From contig JAGYLB010000110.1 in assembly GCA_018401055.1 (NCBI GenBank), positions 62,001-126,000 on the forward strand: DNA of 64,000 bases. Reading direction: 5' to 3'. Shown in pieces: positions 21,700 through 30,682 of this stretch; within the stretch, counting starts at the first letter, position 1; every line of letters begins with the position of its first letter. Source of the stretch: Roseicyclus sp. GTDB lineage: Bacteria > Pseudomonadota > Alphaproteobacteria > Rhodobacterales > Rhodobacteraceae. Made by a program: the position numbers and the translations under genes. The notes below the pieces were generated by a model. It worked only from the letters and a program-made list of their open reading frames with translations. It was not told the DNA's origin and did not search any database.

Positions 21700-22889
21700 T
21701 TCGGCAGGTCAAGGCTGGCGCGGGCCAGCACGTTGCGCATGATTTCGGTGGAGCCGCCAAAGATCGTGGTCGGTCTTGCGGCCAGATAAGTGCCCGCCGC
21801 ATCGAACCTGCGGTCGGCATCGTCGGTCGGTTTCATCCCCGCAAGACTGCCCGCGAGCTGCATCATCTCTTCGGAAATCCGCTGGTAAAGCTCGCTTTGG
21901 AAGATCTTGAGGATCCCCGCCTCGGCGCCGATGGGCTCGTCCTTGCGCAGACGCTGCACAAAGGTCTCGAACAGATCGCCCAGATCGGCAAGATCCATCG
22001 CCAGCACCGCAAAGCGATCTTGAAAGGCAGGGTCATCCCAGATGCCGGTTTCCTTGGCCATGCCCTCAAGCCGTGCCAGCGCATTGGCCGACAGGCGCGG
22101 GGCGCCGATGAAGACCCGCTCATGCCCCAGCAGCGCCTTTGCGATGGTCCAGCCCCGGTTGACCTCGCCCACGATGTTGCCGGCGGGGATGCGGACCGCG
22201 TCGAGGAAAATCTCGCAGAACTCCGCATGCCCCTCGAGGTTCGCGATCGGGCGCAGGGTGACACCGGGCGCATCCATCGGCACCAGAAGAAAGCTGATCC
22301 CGGCCTGCTTGCGCGCGGTCTTGTCGGTCCGCGCGAGGACGAAAGCCATGTTGGCATCGTGCCCAAGGGTGACCCATGTCTTCTGACCATCGATCACCCA
22401 GGCGTCGCCGTCGCGGACGGCCGTGGTCCGCAGCGCGGCAAGGTCCGATCCCGCGCCGGGTTCGCTGTAGCCCTGCGCCCAGATATCCTCGCCCCGCAAG
22501 ATGCGCGGCAGGTAATGGTCGCGCTGCGCCTGCGTGCCGTGTTGCATCAACAGCGGCCCCAGCATGACCGTGCCGATGTCATGCACCCGGGCGCAGCCGA
22601 AACGCTCAAATTCCTCGATCAAGATCAGGTGCTTGCCCGCGCCAAGCCCCATGCCGCCCAGATCCTGCGGCCAGGTCGGGGCGATCCAGCCCCTGCGCGC
22701 GAGCGCGCCATACCACGGCCGCACCTCGGACCAGCGCAGGCGGCGTTGGGCAAAGCGCGGAATCTCCGGGTAGTGGCTTTCGACGAAATCGCGCACGATT
22801 TGGCGAAAGGCGTCATCGGGCATCGCGTTGAAATCGGGATGCGGCGGATGCTCGGCAAGGAACGGCGGAAGATCCTGGTCGTGCGTCAT
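21696..22889 (-). CDS. Acyl-CoA dehydrogenase, large-type partner
   Basis: A 397-residue FAD enzyme introducing a 2,3-double bond into an acyl-CoA. Visible motifs: AQGYSEPGAGSDLAALRTTA (FAD and acyl binding), VIDGQKTWVTLGH, and the C-terminal IFGGSTEIMRNVLARASLDL. The start is ATG 22889; it overlaps the neighbouring acyl-CoA dehydrogenase gene upstream and the hydratase/dehydrogenase gene downstream by four bases each. Tandem, unequal acyl-CoA dehydrogenase genes like this pair often encode one hetero-oligomer (for example, steroid side-chain enzymes); that is an inference here. Confidence 0.88.
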   Translation of the reverse strand: MTHDQDLPPFLAEHPPHPDFNAMPDDAFRQIVRDFVESHYPEIPRFAQRRLRWSEVRPWYGALARRGWIAPTWPQDLGGMGLGAGKHLILIEEFERFGCARVHDIGTVMLGPLLMQHGTQAQRDHYLPRILRGEDIWAQGYSEPGAGSDLAALRTTAVRDGDAWVIDGQKTWVTLGHDANMAFVLARTDKTARKQAGISFLLVPMDAPGVTLRPIANLEGHAEFCEIFLDAVRIPAGNIVGEVNRGWTIAKALLGHERVFIGAPRLSANALARLEGMAKETGIWDDPAFQDRFAVLAMDLADLGDLFETFVQRLRKDEPIGAEAGILKIFQSELYQRISEEMMQLAGSLAGMKPTDDADRRFDAAGTYLAARPTTIFGGSTEIMRNVLARASLDLPK

Positions 22890-23952
22890 GCCGCGGCCTC
22901 CCGCAGGGCCATGAACTGCGCGCGCAGGCGGAATTCGGGGGCGAACTGGCCAGCCTCGACCATCAGCTTTCGGGTGAACAAGCCGATGTCGGCCTCGTCC
23001 GTGTAACCCATGGCGCCGTGCATCTGCACCGCCTCGCGCGCGACAAGCCGGGCCAGACCACCGGCGCGGGTACGCGCCCGCAAAACGGCCATCCGGGTCC
23101 GGCGCTGCGCCTGCCCGGCATCGAGGGCGGTGGCCGCGGCATCGATCACCGCGCGCGCAAGCTCCAGCTGGACCTTGATCTCGGTCGCGCGGTGCTGCAG
23201 CGCCTGAAGCTGCCGATCGGCAAATCGAACTGTGTCCGCATGCGCAGGTGGTCGAGCGTGATCTCGAAGGCCCGCGCGGCGGCACCCTGCAGATAGGCGG
23301 CCTGCAGCAACATCGCGTCGTGCAGGCACTTGTCCATTGCGGCACAGGGATGCACCTCGCAGGCGACCGCGTCGAAGGTCAGCGTCTCGCGAAAGGTGCC
23401 ATCATGCATTGCTATCCCGGTGATCGTGAGACCCTGGGCATCACGGGGCACGAGGGCGATACCATCGCGGGCGGTGACCACGAACAGCTCGGCCCCAGAC
23501 GGGATCGCGATCTTGATGCCGGTCAGCCGCCCGCCGCAGACCGTGACGCCCGCCTTCGGGTCTGGTGCGTCGGGCGCAGCCTGCCACGCGGGCAAGACGA
23601 TCACATCGCCCGAAAGGACCGGCGCCATGTCGAGGTTCAGCCCCGCCGCCTCCAACAGATCGAGGGCGAAGAGGGACGCCAGATAGGGCTCCGGCACCAG
23701 ACCACCGCCCAAGACGCGGGCAAGCGCCACGGCCTCGCGCACCCCGAGGTCCAGACCGCCCGCAGCTTCGCCGACACGCAGGCCGAGCCAACCCAAGCCG
23801 GCCATGGCCCCCCAAGTATCGCGCGAAAACCCCGGCGACTGGAACCGCGCCGCCCGAATCCGGCTCAGGGACCGGTCCACCGACACCACGGCGCTCGCGC
23901 TGTCGGTCAGCATGCGGATGGTCTCGGACGGGTCCGTAGGCTCATCATGCAT
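22886..23952 (-). CDS. Acyl-CoA dehydrogenase, second partner, frameshifted
   Basis: About 355 residues with the acyl-CoA dehydrogenase fold. The N-terminal helical part includes GLGWLGLRVGEAAGGLDLGV. The middle domain is less conserved, and LRMRTQFDLPIGSF leads to the C-terminal helices with REAVQMHGAMGYTDEADIGL. One frame break lies near 23218, and homology resumes immediately as QALQHRATEIKVQLELARA. It is the first gene of the leftward operon; a perfect GntR-type palindrome lies 22 bases upstream of its start. It is likely the second subunit of a heteromeric dehydrogenase with the gene at 21696. Confidence 0.82.
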
Positions 23953-23973
23953 TTGCGGATCTCCTGCATTCCT

Positions 23974-23997
23974 TTTAAGCTATAAGACTAGCTTAAA
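23974..23997. promoter_or_regulatory. Perfect GntR-type operator upstream of the acyl-CoA dehydrogenase operon
   Basis: TTTAAGCTA, six bases (TAAGAC), then the exact reverse complement TAGCTTAAA. It is the best copy of the palindrome repeated through the catabolic island, and it is placed where a repressor would block the promoter of the leftward operon. Confidence 0.7.
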
Positions 23998-24031
23998 GAA
24001 GATGTCAACCGGGCTGGCTTGCCGCGGGGAC

Positions 24032-24490
24032 CTACCCCGATGCGATCAGCAAGATGGCATCGGCCAGGATCGCCGGTCGTCCGGCCTCACCCACCTCGAT
24101 CGTGGAGGACAGGCAGACGCGCGTGCCCAAGCGGCGCGGCACGGCACCGGTCACCGTCTGGATCAGGCGGATCGGCGTATCGACGGGAATCGGTGCCGTG
24201 AAGCGCACGCGATCATAGCCGTAGCTCAAGCCCGCCCCACGCCTCTCGATCCTGAAGAGGCTGCGCTGCCATGCGGGGATGAGGGACAGGACATAAAGAC
24301 CATGAACGATGGAGCGCCCGCCGGGCGCCTCGCGGGCGGCCCGCGCCACATCGACATGGATCCAGTGATCATCACCGGTCAGGGCAGCGAAAGCGTCGAT
24401 TTCGCCTTGGCCAATGGCGCGCCAACCGGTTGGCCCCAACAGTGCACCAAGATGGGCCTCGAAGCACGCCGGTGTTTTCAAAACGAGCAT
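24032..24490 (-). CDS. MaoC-like (R)-specific enoyl-CoA hydratase
   Basis: A 152-residue hot-dog-fold protein. The hydratase-2 motif is present: TGDDHWIHVDVARA supplies the Asp/His pair, and GGRSIVHGLYVLSL is the following helix. It would hydrate a trans-2-enoyl-CoA or act on a related aromatic-derived thioester. The start is ATG 24490; the gene is divergent from the enol-lactonase homologue at 24588, and the two share an intergenic operator. It lies upstream of the acyl-CoA dehydrogenase operon but is separated from it by a separate operator, so it may be its own unit. Confidence 0.82.
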   Translation of the reverse strand: MLVLKTPACFEAHLGALLGPTGWRAIGQGEIDAFAALTGDDHWIHVDVARAAREAPGGRSIVHGLYVLSLIPAWQRSLFRIERRGAGLSYGYDRVRFTAPIPVDTPIRLIQTVTGAVPRRLGTRVCLSSTIEVGEAGRPAILADAILLIASG

Positions 24491-24530
24491 GCGACATACT
24501 TTCTGGTCGAAATACCTTTGCAGAACTTTG

Positions 24531-24555
24531 AAAAACTATATAACTAGCTTTTAAA
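24531..24555. promoter_or_regulatory. GntR-type operator in divergent maoC/lactonase promoter
   Basis: AAAAACTA, six bases (TATAAC), then TAGCTTTT followed by AAA. The half-sites are inverted with one mismatch and the standard six-base spacer. It is located between the MaoC gene (leftward) and the enol-lactonase homologue (rightward). Confidence 0.65.
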
Positions 24556-24587
24556 TGGGTCAATGACGCGGGCGGCAAACCATTCAG

Positions 24588-25422
24588 ATGACGGCACAGG
24601 GTTCCCCTTCAAAGACCATGACGATCCGCCGCGACGGCTATGACCTGCAGGCAAAGGTCGCGCCGCCACAGGATGCAGGGGCGGCATGGATCGTCTTCGG
24701 CAATTCGCTGGTCACCGATCTGACCATCTGGGACGCACAGGCGGCTGCCCTGGCGGGGCGCTTCCGGGGTGTTGCGCTACGATCAGGCGGGGCATGGCCG
24801 ATCCGGCGTGCCGAACCGACCGATAGGTTTCGATCATCTGGGCGCCGACCTGCTTGCCGTGATGGACGCGGCGAGCGTCGCGCGGGCGATCTACGTGGGG
24901 CTGTCGATGGGTGTTCCGACCGGGCTTTCCGCCCATGCCGTTGCCGCAGAGCGGTTTTCGGCACTGGTTTTTTCCGACGGACAGGCCAGGACCGCGCCCG
25001 GAGGCGCCGCGGCCTGGGCCGAGCGGATCGAGGTTGCGCGCGGTTCGGGGATGGAGGCATTCGCGACGGCTACATCCGCACGCTGGCTGACATCGGGGTC
25101 ATCCCCAGATCTGCGCGAAAGGCTGAACCGGATGATCGCGGCGACACCGCTCGAGGGCTTTGCGGCCTGCGCGACCGCCTTGATGGACTATGACTATGCC
25201 GCGGAGCTCTGGCGCATCGCCGTCCCGACCCTTCTGATCGCGGGGGCCGAGGATGGCGCGATGCCCGAGGGGATGGCCCGCACCCTGAAACCCGCGATCG
25301 CGGGGGCCCGGATGGAAATCATCGACGGCGCGGGGCATGTGCCCTGCTTCGAGCGCCCGGAAGCCTTCAACGCCGTCCTGTCGGGGTTCCTCGAAACCGT
25401 TGGCGAGGGGGCCATGCGATGA
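24588..25422 (+). CDS. 3-Oxoadipate enol-lactonase-like alpha/beta hydrolase, frameshifted
   Basis: A hydrolase of about 277 residues resembling PcaD. The strand segment WIVFGNSLVTDLTIWDAQ is followed by YDQAGHGRSGVPNRP, nucleophile AIYVGLSMGVPTGL (Ser present), acid near LLIAGAEDGAMPEG, and histidine DGAGHVPCFERP. The frame breaks at 24766, where a GGGG run needs one G less to read RFRVLRYDQ. It is the first gene of a rightward operon with GST, CoA-transferase, carboxymuconolactone decarboxylase and flavin reductase; the genes overlap or abut. It would hydrolyse a lactone or ester in the ring-cleavage pathway. Confidence 0.8.
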
Positions 25423-26088
25423 AACTGCACTGGTCCCCGCGCTCGCCCTTCGTGCGCAAGGTGAACATCGTGCTCGCGGAATGCGGCCTTGTGGATCAGG
25501 TGGAGCGCGTCCGCTCGATCGCGGCCTTCGCTGCGCCCCCGAACCCCGAAATCCTGAAGGACAACCCGCTGGGCAAGATCCCCGTACTGATCACCGAGGA
25601 TGGGCAGAAGCTGTTCGATTCCCGCGTGATCTGCGAATATCTGATCCTTCGGGCCGGGCGCGAGGATCTGCTGCCTGCCGATCCGGATGTGCGCATCTTG
25701 CATCTGCGCTGGCAGGCGTTGGCCGACGGCTTGACCGACATCCTTCTGCTTTGGCGCACCGAGCGTGGGCGCGGCGATCATGCCGATCCGGTGATCCTGT
25801 CAGCCTTCGAGACCAAGACCCGCGCGGCGCTGGCCCTGCTGGACGCCGAAAGCGCCGATCTGGCACGAGCCCTTCGGCCTTGGCCATATCTCGGTCGTCT
25901 GCGCCCTGGGGCAGCTTGATTTCCGCTATGCCGACTGCGGCTGGCGGGGGGCGCTACAGGGGCTTGCGGGTTGGTATTCCACCGTCGCGCAGCGCCCCAG
26001 CGTGGCCGCGACCGCCATCGTCGATGACGACACCGGCCCGACCAATGCGGCTGACGCCACCCCCTCCTTCAGCTATGGGACGACGTGA
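25419..26088 (+). CDS. Glutathione S-transferase family protein, frameshifted
   Basis: A GST of about 222 residues. The thioredoxin-fold N-terminus is HWSPRSPFVRKVNIVLAECG, with the cis-Pro region GKIPVLITEDG and DSRVICEYL for glutathione binding. The all-helical C-terminal domain is entered before a break near 25880; homology then continues as HISVVCALGQLDFRYADCGW to a stop at 26088. Operon overlaps on both sides (ATGA and TGATG) tie it to the lactonase and the CoA-transferase. In ring-cleavage operons such GSTs often act as cis-trans isomerases, which is a plausible role here. Confidence 0.8.
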
Positions 26089-27282
26089 TGACAGGACCCT
26101 TGAGCCATATCCGAGTACTTGACCTGTCCCGGATCATGGCCGGGCCATGGGCGGGGCAAGTGCTGGCCGATCTGGGTGCCGAGGTCATCAAGGTCGAGCG
26201 CGCGGGCGAAGGCGACGACACGCGCAAATGGGGCCCCCCCTACCTCAAGGACCGCGAGGGGCGCGACACGGCGGAGTCGGGCTATTACCTGTCGGTCAAC
26301 CGCGGCAAGAAATCGGTCGAGATCGACATCGCCTCGGCCGAAGGGCAGGCAACGGTCAAGGCGCTGGCCGCGACGTCGGATATCGTTCTGGAAAACTTCA
26401 AGGTCGGCACGCTGGAGCGCTACGGCCTCGGCCCCGACGACCTTCGGGCGGTCAAACCCGATCTGATCTTTTGCTCGATCACCGGCTTCGGGCAGGATGG
26501 CCCGCGCGCCAAGGACGTGGCCTATGACTTCATGATCCAGGCCATGGGCGGGCTGATGAGCGTGACCGGCACCCCCGATGACGAGCCCGGCGGCGGACCG
26601 CAAAGGTGGGCGTGCCGATCGTCGATATCTTGACCGGCATGTATGCGGCCGTTGCCGTGCTGGCGGCACTGGCCGATCGCGACCGGAGCGGCAAGGGCGA
26701 TACGATCGACATTGCGATGCTCGACGTCGCCACGGCAATGCTTGGAAACCAGGCGATGAACCACCTTGTTTCGGGCGCGACCCCGGTGCGGCGCGGCAAC
26801 AAGCACCCCAATATCCAGCCGCAAGACGTGTTCCCGGTGCGGGACGGGCATATCGTGCTGGCGGTCGGCAATGACGAGCAGTTCCAGCGCTTTGCTCGCG
26901 CCATCGGGCGGCCCGAGCTGTCCGATGATCCCTGCTATGCGACCAACCGCGAACGGGTCCGGAACCTGTCGACGCTTCACCCGCTGATCTGCGCCGAGCT
27001 GCGCAAACGCGACCTGTCGGATTGGATCGCGGCGCTTGGCACGGAAAAGTGCCCTGCGGCCCCATCAACACCGTGCCGATGGTCTTTGCCGACGCGCAGG
27101 TCCGCCACCGGCAGATGCTGCGCGACCTGCCGCACCCGCTGTCAGGCAAGGTGCCCTCGGTCGTCAGCCCGATGCGCTTCGAACGCGCGGCGCTCAGCTT
27201 CGACCGGGCGCCGCCGGTGCTGGGGGAACACACCCAAGATATCCTAGCCGCACTTGGCTTGAGCACGGAGGCAACAGGCTGA
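26088..27282 (+). CDS. CaiB/BaiF (class III) CoA-transferase, first copy, frameshifted
   Basis: About 398 residues. The family start HIRVLDLSRIMAGPWAGQVL, ENFKVGTLERYGL, CSITGFGQDGPRAKD and the active-site segment VAYDFMIQAMGGLMSVTG (catalytic Asp in YD) are all present. Two frame breaks occur, at 26602 (an AAA run that needs one more A to read PQKVGVPIVD) and near 27045. It would move CoA between acids, activating a carboxylate without ATP. It is coupled to the GST upstream and to the carboxymuconolactone decarboxylase homologue downstream (TGATGG). Confidence 0.85.
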
Positions 27283-27889
27283 TGGAACCCCGCATTCCCC
27301 TGATCAGCGCGGACGACCTGACCGAAGCGCAGCGCGCGGTCTATGACAAGATCGTCGCCGGCCCGCGTGGAACGCTGGTCGGACCCTTGCGCGCGGCCCT
27401 GCACAACCCATCGCTGGCGGACCGCTGGCAGGCGATGGGTCAGGTCCTGCGCTATGAGACATCCCTGCCGCGCGACCTGAACGAACTGGCCATTCTGGTC
27501 ACCGCACGTCATTGGAACAGCGAGTTGGAATGGACGATCCATGCCGGTGCCGCGCGTGAGGCGGGCCTGAATGAAGCGCTGATGGAGGCGATCCGGCGCT
27601 GCACCCTGCCGAATTCACCCGCGAGGAGGAACGCGAGGTCTACGAGTTCAGCCGCGAGCTGCTGGAAAACGGCAAGGTCTGTGATGCGACCTATGCCGCC
27701 GTGCTGACCCGTTGGGGCGCGCTCGGCGCAGTCGAGGTGACGGCGCTGGTGGGATATTATTCCATGGTGGCGATGACATTGAATGCCCATGGCATTCCCT
27801 TGCCCGGCCATATCCCTGCCGAACTGAACAGCGACCCACCGACCCGGACGTCATTGCCGGCAAGTCCGCGTCGCGCGGCTGCGGAATAG
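27282..27889 (+). CDS. Carboxymuconolactone decarboxylase family protein, frameshifted
   Basis: About 203 residues of the AhpD-like/CMD fold. It reads RIPLISADDLTEAQRAVYDK, then LPRDLNELAILVTARHWNSE and WTIHAGAAREAGL, where the conserved Glu/His dyad region lies. It continues in another frame (break about 27605-27660) as WGALGAVEVTALVGYYSMVA. It is too long and divergent to call PcaC with certainty. Start ATG 27282 overlaps the CoA-transferase stop. It may decarboxylate a ring-cleavage lactone. Confidence 0.78.
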
Positions 27890-27900
27890 CAGCGCCCAAG

Positions 27901-28509
27901 ATGTTCTACGATCCACGGCACGAAGACCACGGGCTGGCCCATTCACCATGGACGGCGCTGGTCGTGCCGCGCCCGATCGGCTGGATTTCCACCCTGTCGC
28001 CAGACGGGATCGCCAACCTTGCCCCCTATAGCTTTTTCAATGCGGTCTCGGGCGCGCCGCCCTTCGTGATGTTCTCATCCGCTGGCCGCAAGGACAGCCA
28101 GACCAACATCGATGCCACCGGGGAATTCGTCGTGAACATGGCGGTGGCGGACCTCAAGGATGCGATGAACCTGACCTCTGCCGCCTTCGCGCCGGGCATC
28201 GACGAATTCGACCGGGCCGGGCTTGAAAAGGCACCTTGCCGCAATGTCAGCGTGCCAAGGGTCGCGGCATCGCCCGTGGCGCTCGAATGCATCCTGAACA
28301 AGGTCGTGCCCCTGACCGCGCGCGATGGCACCAAGGTCCGGTCCGAGGTCATCTTTGGCGAGGTCGTGGGCATCCATATCGCGGATGAGGTGATCGTCGA
28401 CGGCATGCTCGACATCGCCCGCATCCGCCCGCTGTCGCGGTTGGGATACATGGATTACGCGATCATCGACGAGGTGTTCGCGCTGGCGCGACCGGATGTG
28501 ACGGGCTGA
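27901..28509 (+). CDS. Flavin reductase (DIM6/NTAB)-family FMN-binding protein
   Basis: A 202-residue split-barrel flavoprotein: TALVVPRPIGWISTLSPDG, NLAPYSFFNAVSGAPPFVMF and the flavin-contact stretch KDSQTNIDATGEFVVNM are typical. Such proteins supply reduced flavin to monooxygenases, or are oxygenases/isomerases themselves; no partner monooxygenase gene is seen in this window. It lies 11 bases after the decarboxylase homologue and is the last gene of the rightward operon. Confidence 0.82.
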   Translation: MFYDPRHEDHGLAHSPWTALVVPRPIGWISTLSPDGIANLAPYSFFNAVSGAPPFVMFSSAGRKDSQTNIDATGEFVVNMAVADLKDAMNLTSAAFAPGIDEFDRAGLEKAPCRNVSVPRVAASPVALECILNKVVPLTARDGTKVRSEVIFGEVVGIHIADEVIVDGMLDIARIRPLSRLGYMDYAIIDEVFALARPDVTG

Positions 28510-28525
28510 ACGGCGGTGCGGCCCG

Positions 28526-29752
28526 TCAGCCGATGATACCGCCTGAGCGAAGCGCGTAGATCTCCGCGTCGCTCATTCCGAGGTCGGTCCTGAGCACCGC
28601 ATCCGTATCGGCCCCAAGATCCGGCGGTGCGCGGTCATAGACATTGGGAGTGTCGGAAAAGACGATGGGGTTGGCGATAACATCCACCTCACCGGCAGAG
28701 GCATGGGTCACGCGGCGTCGCAGGTGCCGCGCCTTCACCTGCGCATCATCCAGAACGTCGTCGAAACCGTTGATCGGCCCGGCGGCGATGCCGACCTGAT
28801 CCAACTGGTGCTGCAGTTCCGTCGCGGTCCAGCCCGCGATCCGGTCCTGCAACAAGGGCACGAGTGTTTCCTTGTGCCGCACCCGTTCAAGGTTGGTGGA
28901 AAAGCGGGCATCCCCTGCCAAATCGGGACAGCCCAGCAACTCGCACAGGCGCGCGAATTGCGGGTCGTTGCCGACGGCGATCATGATCGCTTTGTCGGAC
29001 GCATCGAAGGCCTGCCATGGGCAGGTGATCTGGGACGCGGTGCCGTTGCGCATGGGCAGCTTGCCCGCCGAGATGTAGTTCATCGCCACATGAGATGCCG
29101 CATGCAACTGCGCGTCATAAAGCGCGATATCCAGATGCTGCCCCCGGCCGCTGATCTGATCGCGATGGTGCAGCGCCGCAAGGATGCCGATGACGGCATA
29201 GCAACCCGCGTTGATGTCCGAGATCGAGTAGCCGACAAGGTTGGGCCCGGCCCCCGGCGCTCCATCGGGCACACCCGTAACGCTCATCACACCGGTCATC
29301 GCCTGAAATATGGGATCGTAGCCGGGCAGATGGCTGCGCGGGCCGGTCTGGCCGAAGCCGGTGATCGAACAATAGACAAGGCGCGGATTGATCGCCGCCA
29401 AGCTTGCGTAGTCGAGGTTGAACCGCGCCAGGTTACCGACCTTGAAGTTCTCGATCACCACATCGGCCTGCGCGGCAAGGCGCGACACGATATTCTGTCC
29501 CTCGGGTTTCGACAGGTCCACGGCAAGGGATTTCTTGCCGCGGTTCATCGCGAGGAAGGAGGACGTCAGCCCGGTATCGCCCCCCTCGGCATCCAGATGC
29601 GGCACCCCCATCCGCCGGACGTCGTCACCGCCCCGCACATGTTCGATCTTGATGACGTCGGCCCCGAAATCGGCCAGCATCTGCGCCGCCCATGGCCCGG
29701 CAAAGACGCGGCTGAGGTCAAGAACTCTGAGATGGGACATCGCACCGGCCAT
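28526..29752 (-). CDS. CaiB/BaiF (class III) CoA-transferase, second copy
   Basis: An intact 408-residue class III CoA-transferase. Motifs: LRVLDLSRVFAGPWAAQMLA, ENFKVGNLARFNLDYASLA, CSITGFGQTGPRSHLPGYDP with the catalytic Asp, and IFQAMTGVMSVTG. It is roughly 40 percent similar by eye to the first copy, so the two may act on different acids or at different steps. The start ATG 29752 has GGGAGG five bases upstream. It is divergent from the GntR regulator and shares its operator-containing intergenic region; it converges with the flavin reductase. Confidence 0.88.
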   Translation of the reverse strand: MAGAMSHLRVLDLSRVFAGPWAAQMLADFGADVIKIEHVRGGDDVRRMGVPHLDAEGGDTGLTSSFLAMNRGKKSLAVDLSKPEGQNIVSRLAAQADVVIENFKVGNLARFNLDYASLAAINPRLVYCSITGFGQTGPRSHLPGYDPIFQAMTGVMSVTGVPDGAPGAGPNLVGYSISDINAGCYAVIGILAALHHRDQISGRGQHLDIALYDAQLHAASHVAMNYISAGKLPMRNGTASQITCPWQAFDASDKAIMIAVGNDPQFARLCELLGCPDLAGDARFSTNLERVRHKETLVPLLQDRIAGWTATELQHQLDQVGIAAGPINGFDDVLDDAQVKARHLRRRVTHASAGEVDVIANPIVFSDTPNVYDRAPPDLGADTDAVLRTDLGMSDAEIYALRSGGIIG

Positions 29753-29790
29753 GAAGGCCTCCCGGTTTGGGCAGGGGTGCCCGCCTACGT

Positions 29791-29812
29791 ATAAGCTAGC
29801 TGTTTGACTTTA
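29791..29812. promoter_or_regulatory. GntR-type operator in the CoA-transferase/GntR divergent region
   Basis: ATAAGCTA, six bases (GCTGTT), then TGACTTTA: a weaker member of the repeated palindrome family. A second half-site (TAAGCTAGC) lies at about 29849, and TTTGACTT/AAGTCAAA forms a further dyad across the region. This suggests autoregulation. Confidence 0.5.
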
Positions 29813-29918
29813 ATACGGCGCGCCTTGATACCTCAAGTCAAAATATAATAAGCTAGCACAAATGGATGATTGGATCGGCTGCCGGTCCATCGCGCCAAAG
29901 CAAGCATCGGGGAAACAG

Positions 29919-30671
29919 ATGTCCGAAACAGGCAAGCCATCGCAGGCCGCAAAGGCCATCCGCAAGAGCGCGGTCGCGCGTTACCTTCAGCTTGCAGCCC
30001 TGTTCCGCAGGCGGATCGAAACCAGCGAATGGCCGGTCGGGTCGCGCATCCCCACCGTCGAGGAATTGGCCAAGGAATGCGGTGTAGCGAACATGACGAT
30101 CCGCCAGGCACTGAGCCTGCTGGAGCAAGAAGGCCTGATCGAGAGGTTCCGCGCCAAGGGCACTTTTGTGCGGAAAAGCAATCGTCGCGATCTGTGGTGC
30201 GAGGTGCAGACCGACTGGAACGGCCTGCTCATGTCGCGCGACAATGCCGAGATCGAACTCCTCGGGCTCGAGTCGGGCACGCGGCCGACCGACTATCCCG
30301 TCGGCATCGCTGCACTGGCGCCCTCCTACCTGCATCTGCACCGACGCCACAGCCGCGATGGCGAAAGCTTTTTGCTGGCCGATGTCTTCATCGACGAAAG
30401 GCTCGGCGACAAGATCGACAGGGTCGATTTCACCGCAAAGACCTCGATGCGGCTGATCGCGGATATCCCCGGTCTCAAGATCGTTGATGCGCGGCAGATC
30501 CTGACCGTCGGTTCGGCCGACCCCGAGATCAGCGATCTGCTGGGCGTATCGCTTGGCGATCCGGTCGCCTATGTCCAGCGGATCGCGGTTGCGGAGGACG
30601 GCACCATGGCGCTTGTTGCCAACGGCATCTACCGGGGCGACATGGTGCGGGTCGAAATCAAGCTGACCTGA
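29919..30671 (+). CDS. GntR-family (HutC/UTRA) transcriptional regulator
   Basis: A 250-residue regulator. The N-terminal winged helix (about residues 15-80) has PTVEELAKECGVANMTIRQA as its recognition helix, followed by the wing EGLIERFRAKGTFVRKS. The C-terminal UTRA ligand domain includes HRRHSRDGESFLLADVFI and KTSMRLIADIPGLKI. ATG 29919 is preferred because GGGGAA lies just upstream; ATG 29862 would add 19 residues. It is the only specific regulator inside the 15-41 kb island. The palindromes repeated at island promoters are its likely operators, with a pathway acid or CoA ester as effector (inference). Confidence 0.88.
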   Translation: MSETGKPSQAAKAIRKSAVARYLQLAALFRRRIETSEWPVGSRIPTVEELAKECGVANMTIRQALSLLEQEGLIERFRAKGTFVRKSNRRDLWCEVQTDWNGLLMSRDNAEIELLGLESGTRPTDYPVGIAALAPSYLHLHRRHSRDGESFLLADVFIDERLGDKIDRVDFTAKTSMRLIADIPGLKIVDARQILTVGSADPEISDLLGVSLGDPVAYVQRIAVAEDGTMALVANGIYRGDMVRVEIKLT

Positions 30672-30682
30672 GGGGCCGGGGC

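Noticed and set aside
20234..21742. Plus-strand open frame of about 500 codons over the hydratase/dehydrogenase
   Set aside because: Ser/Arg/Ala low-complexity shadow; the minus strand carries clear catalytic motifs.
26073..27542. Minus-strand open frame of 489 codons over the first CoA-transferase
   Set aside because: No recognisable domain, and the plus strand has continuous CaiB/BaiF homology once two indels are allowed.
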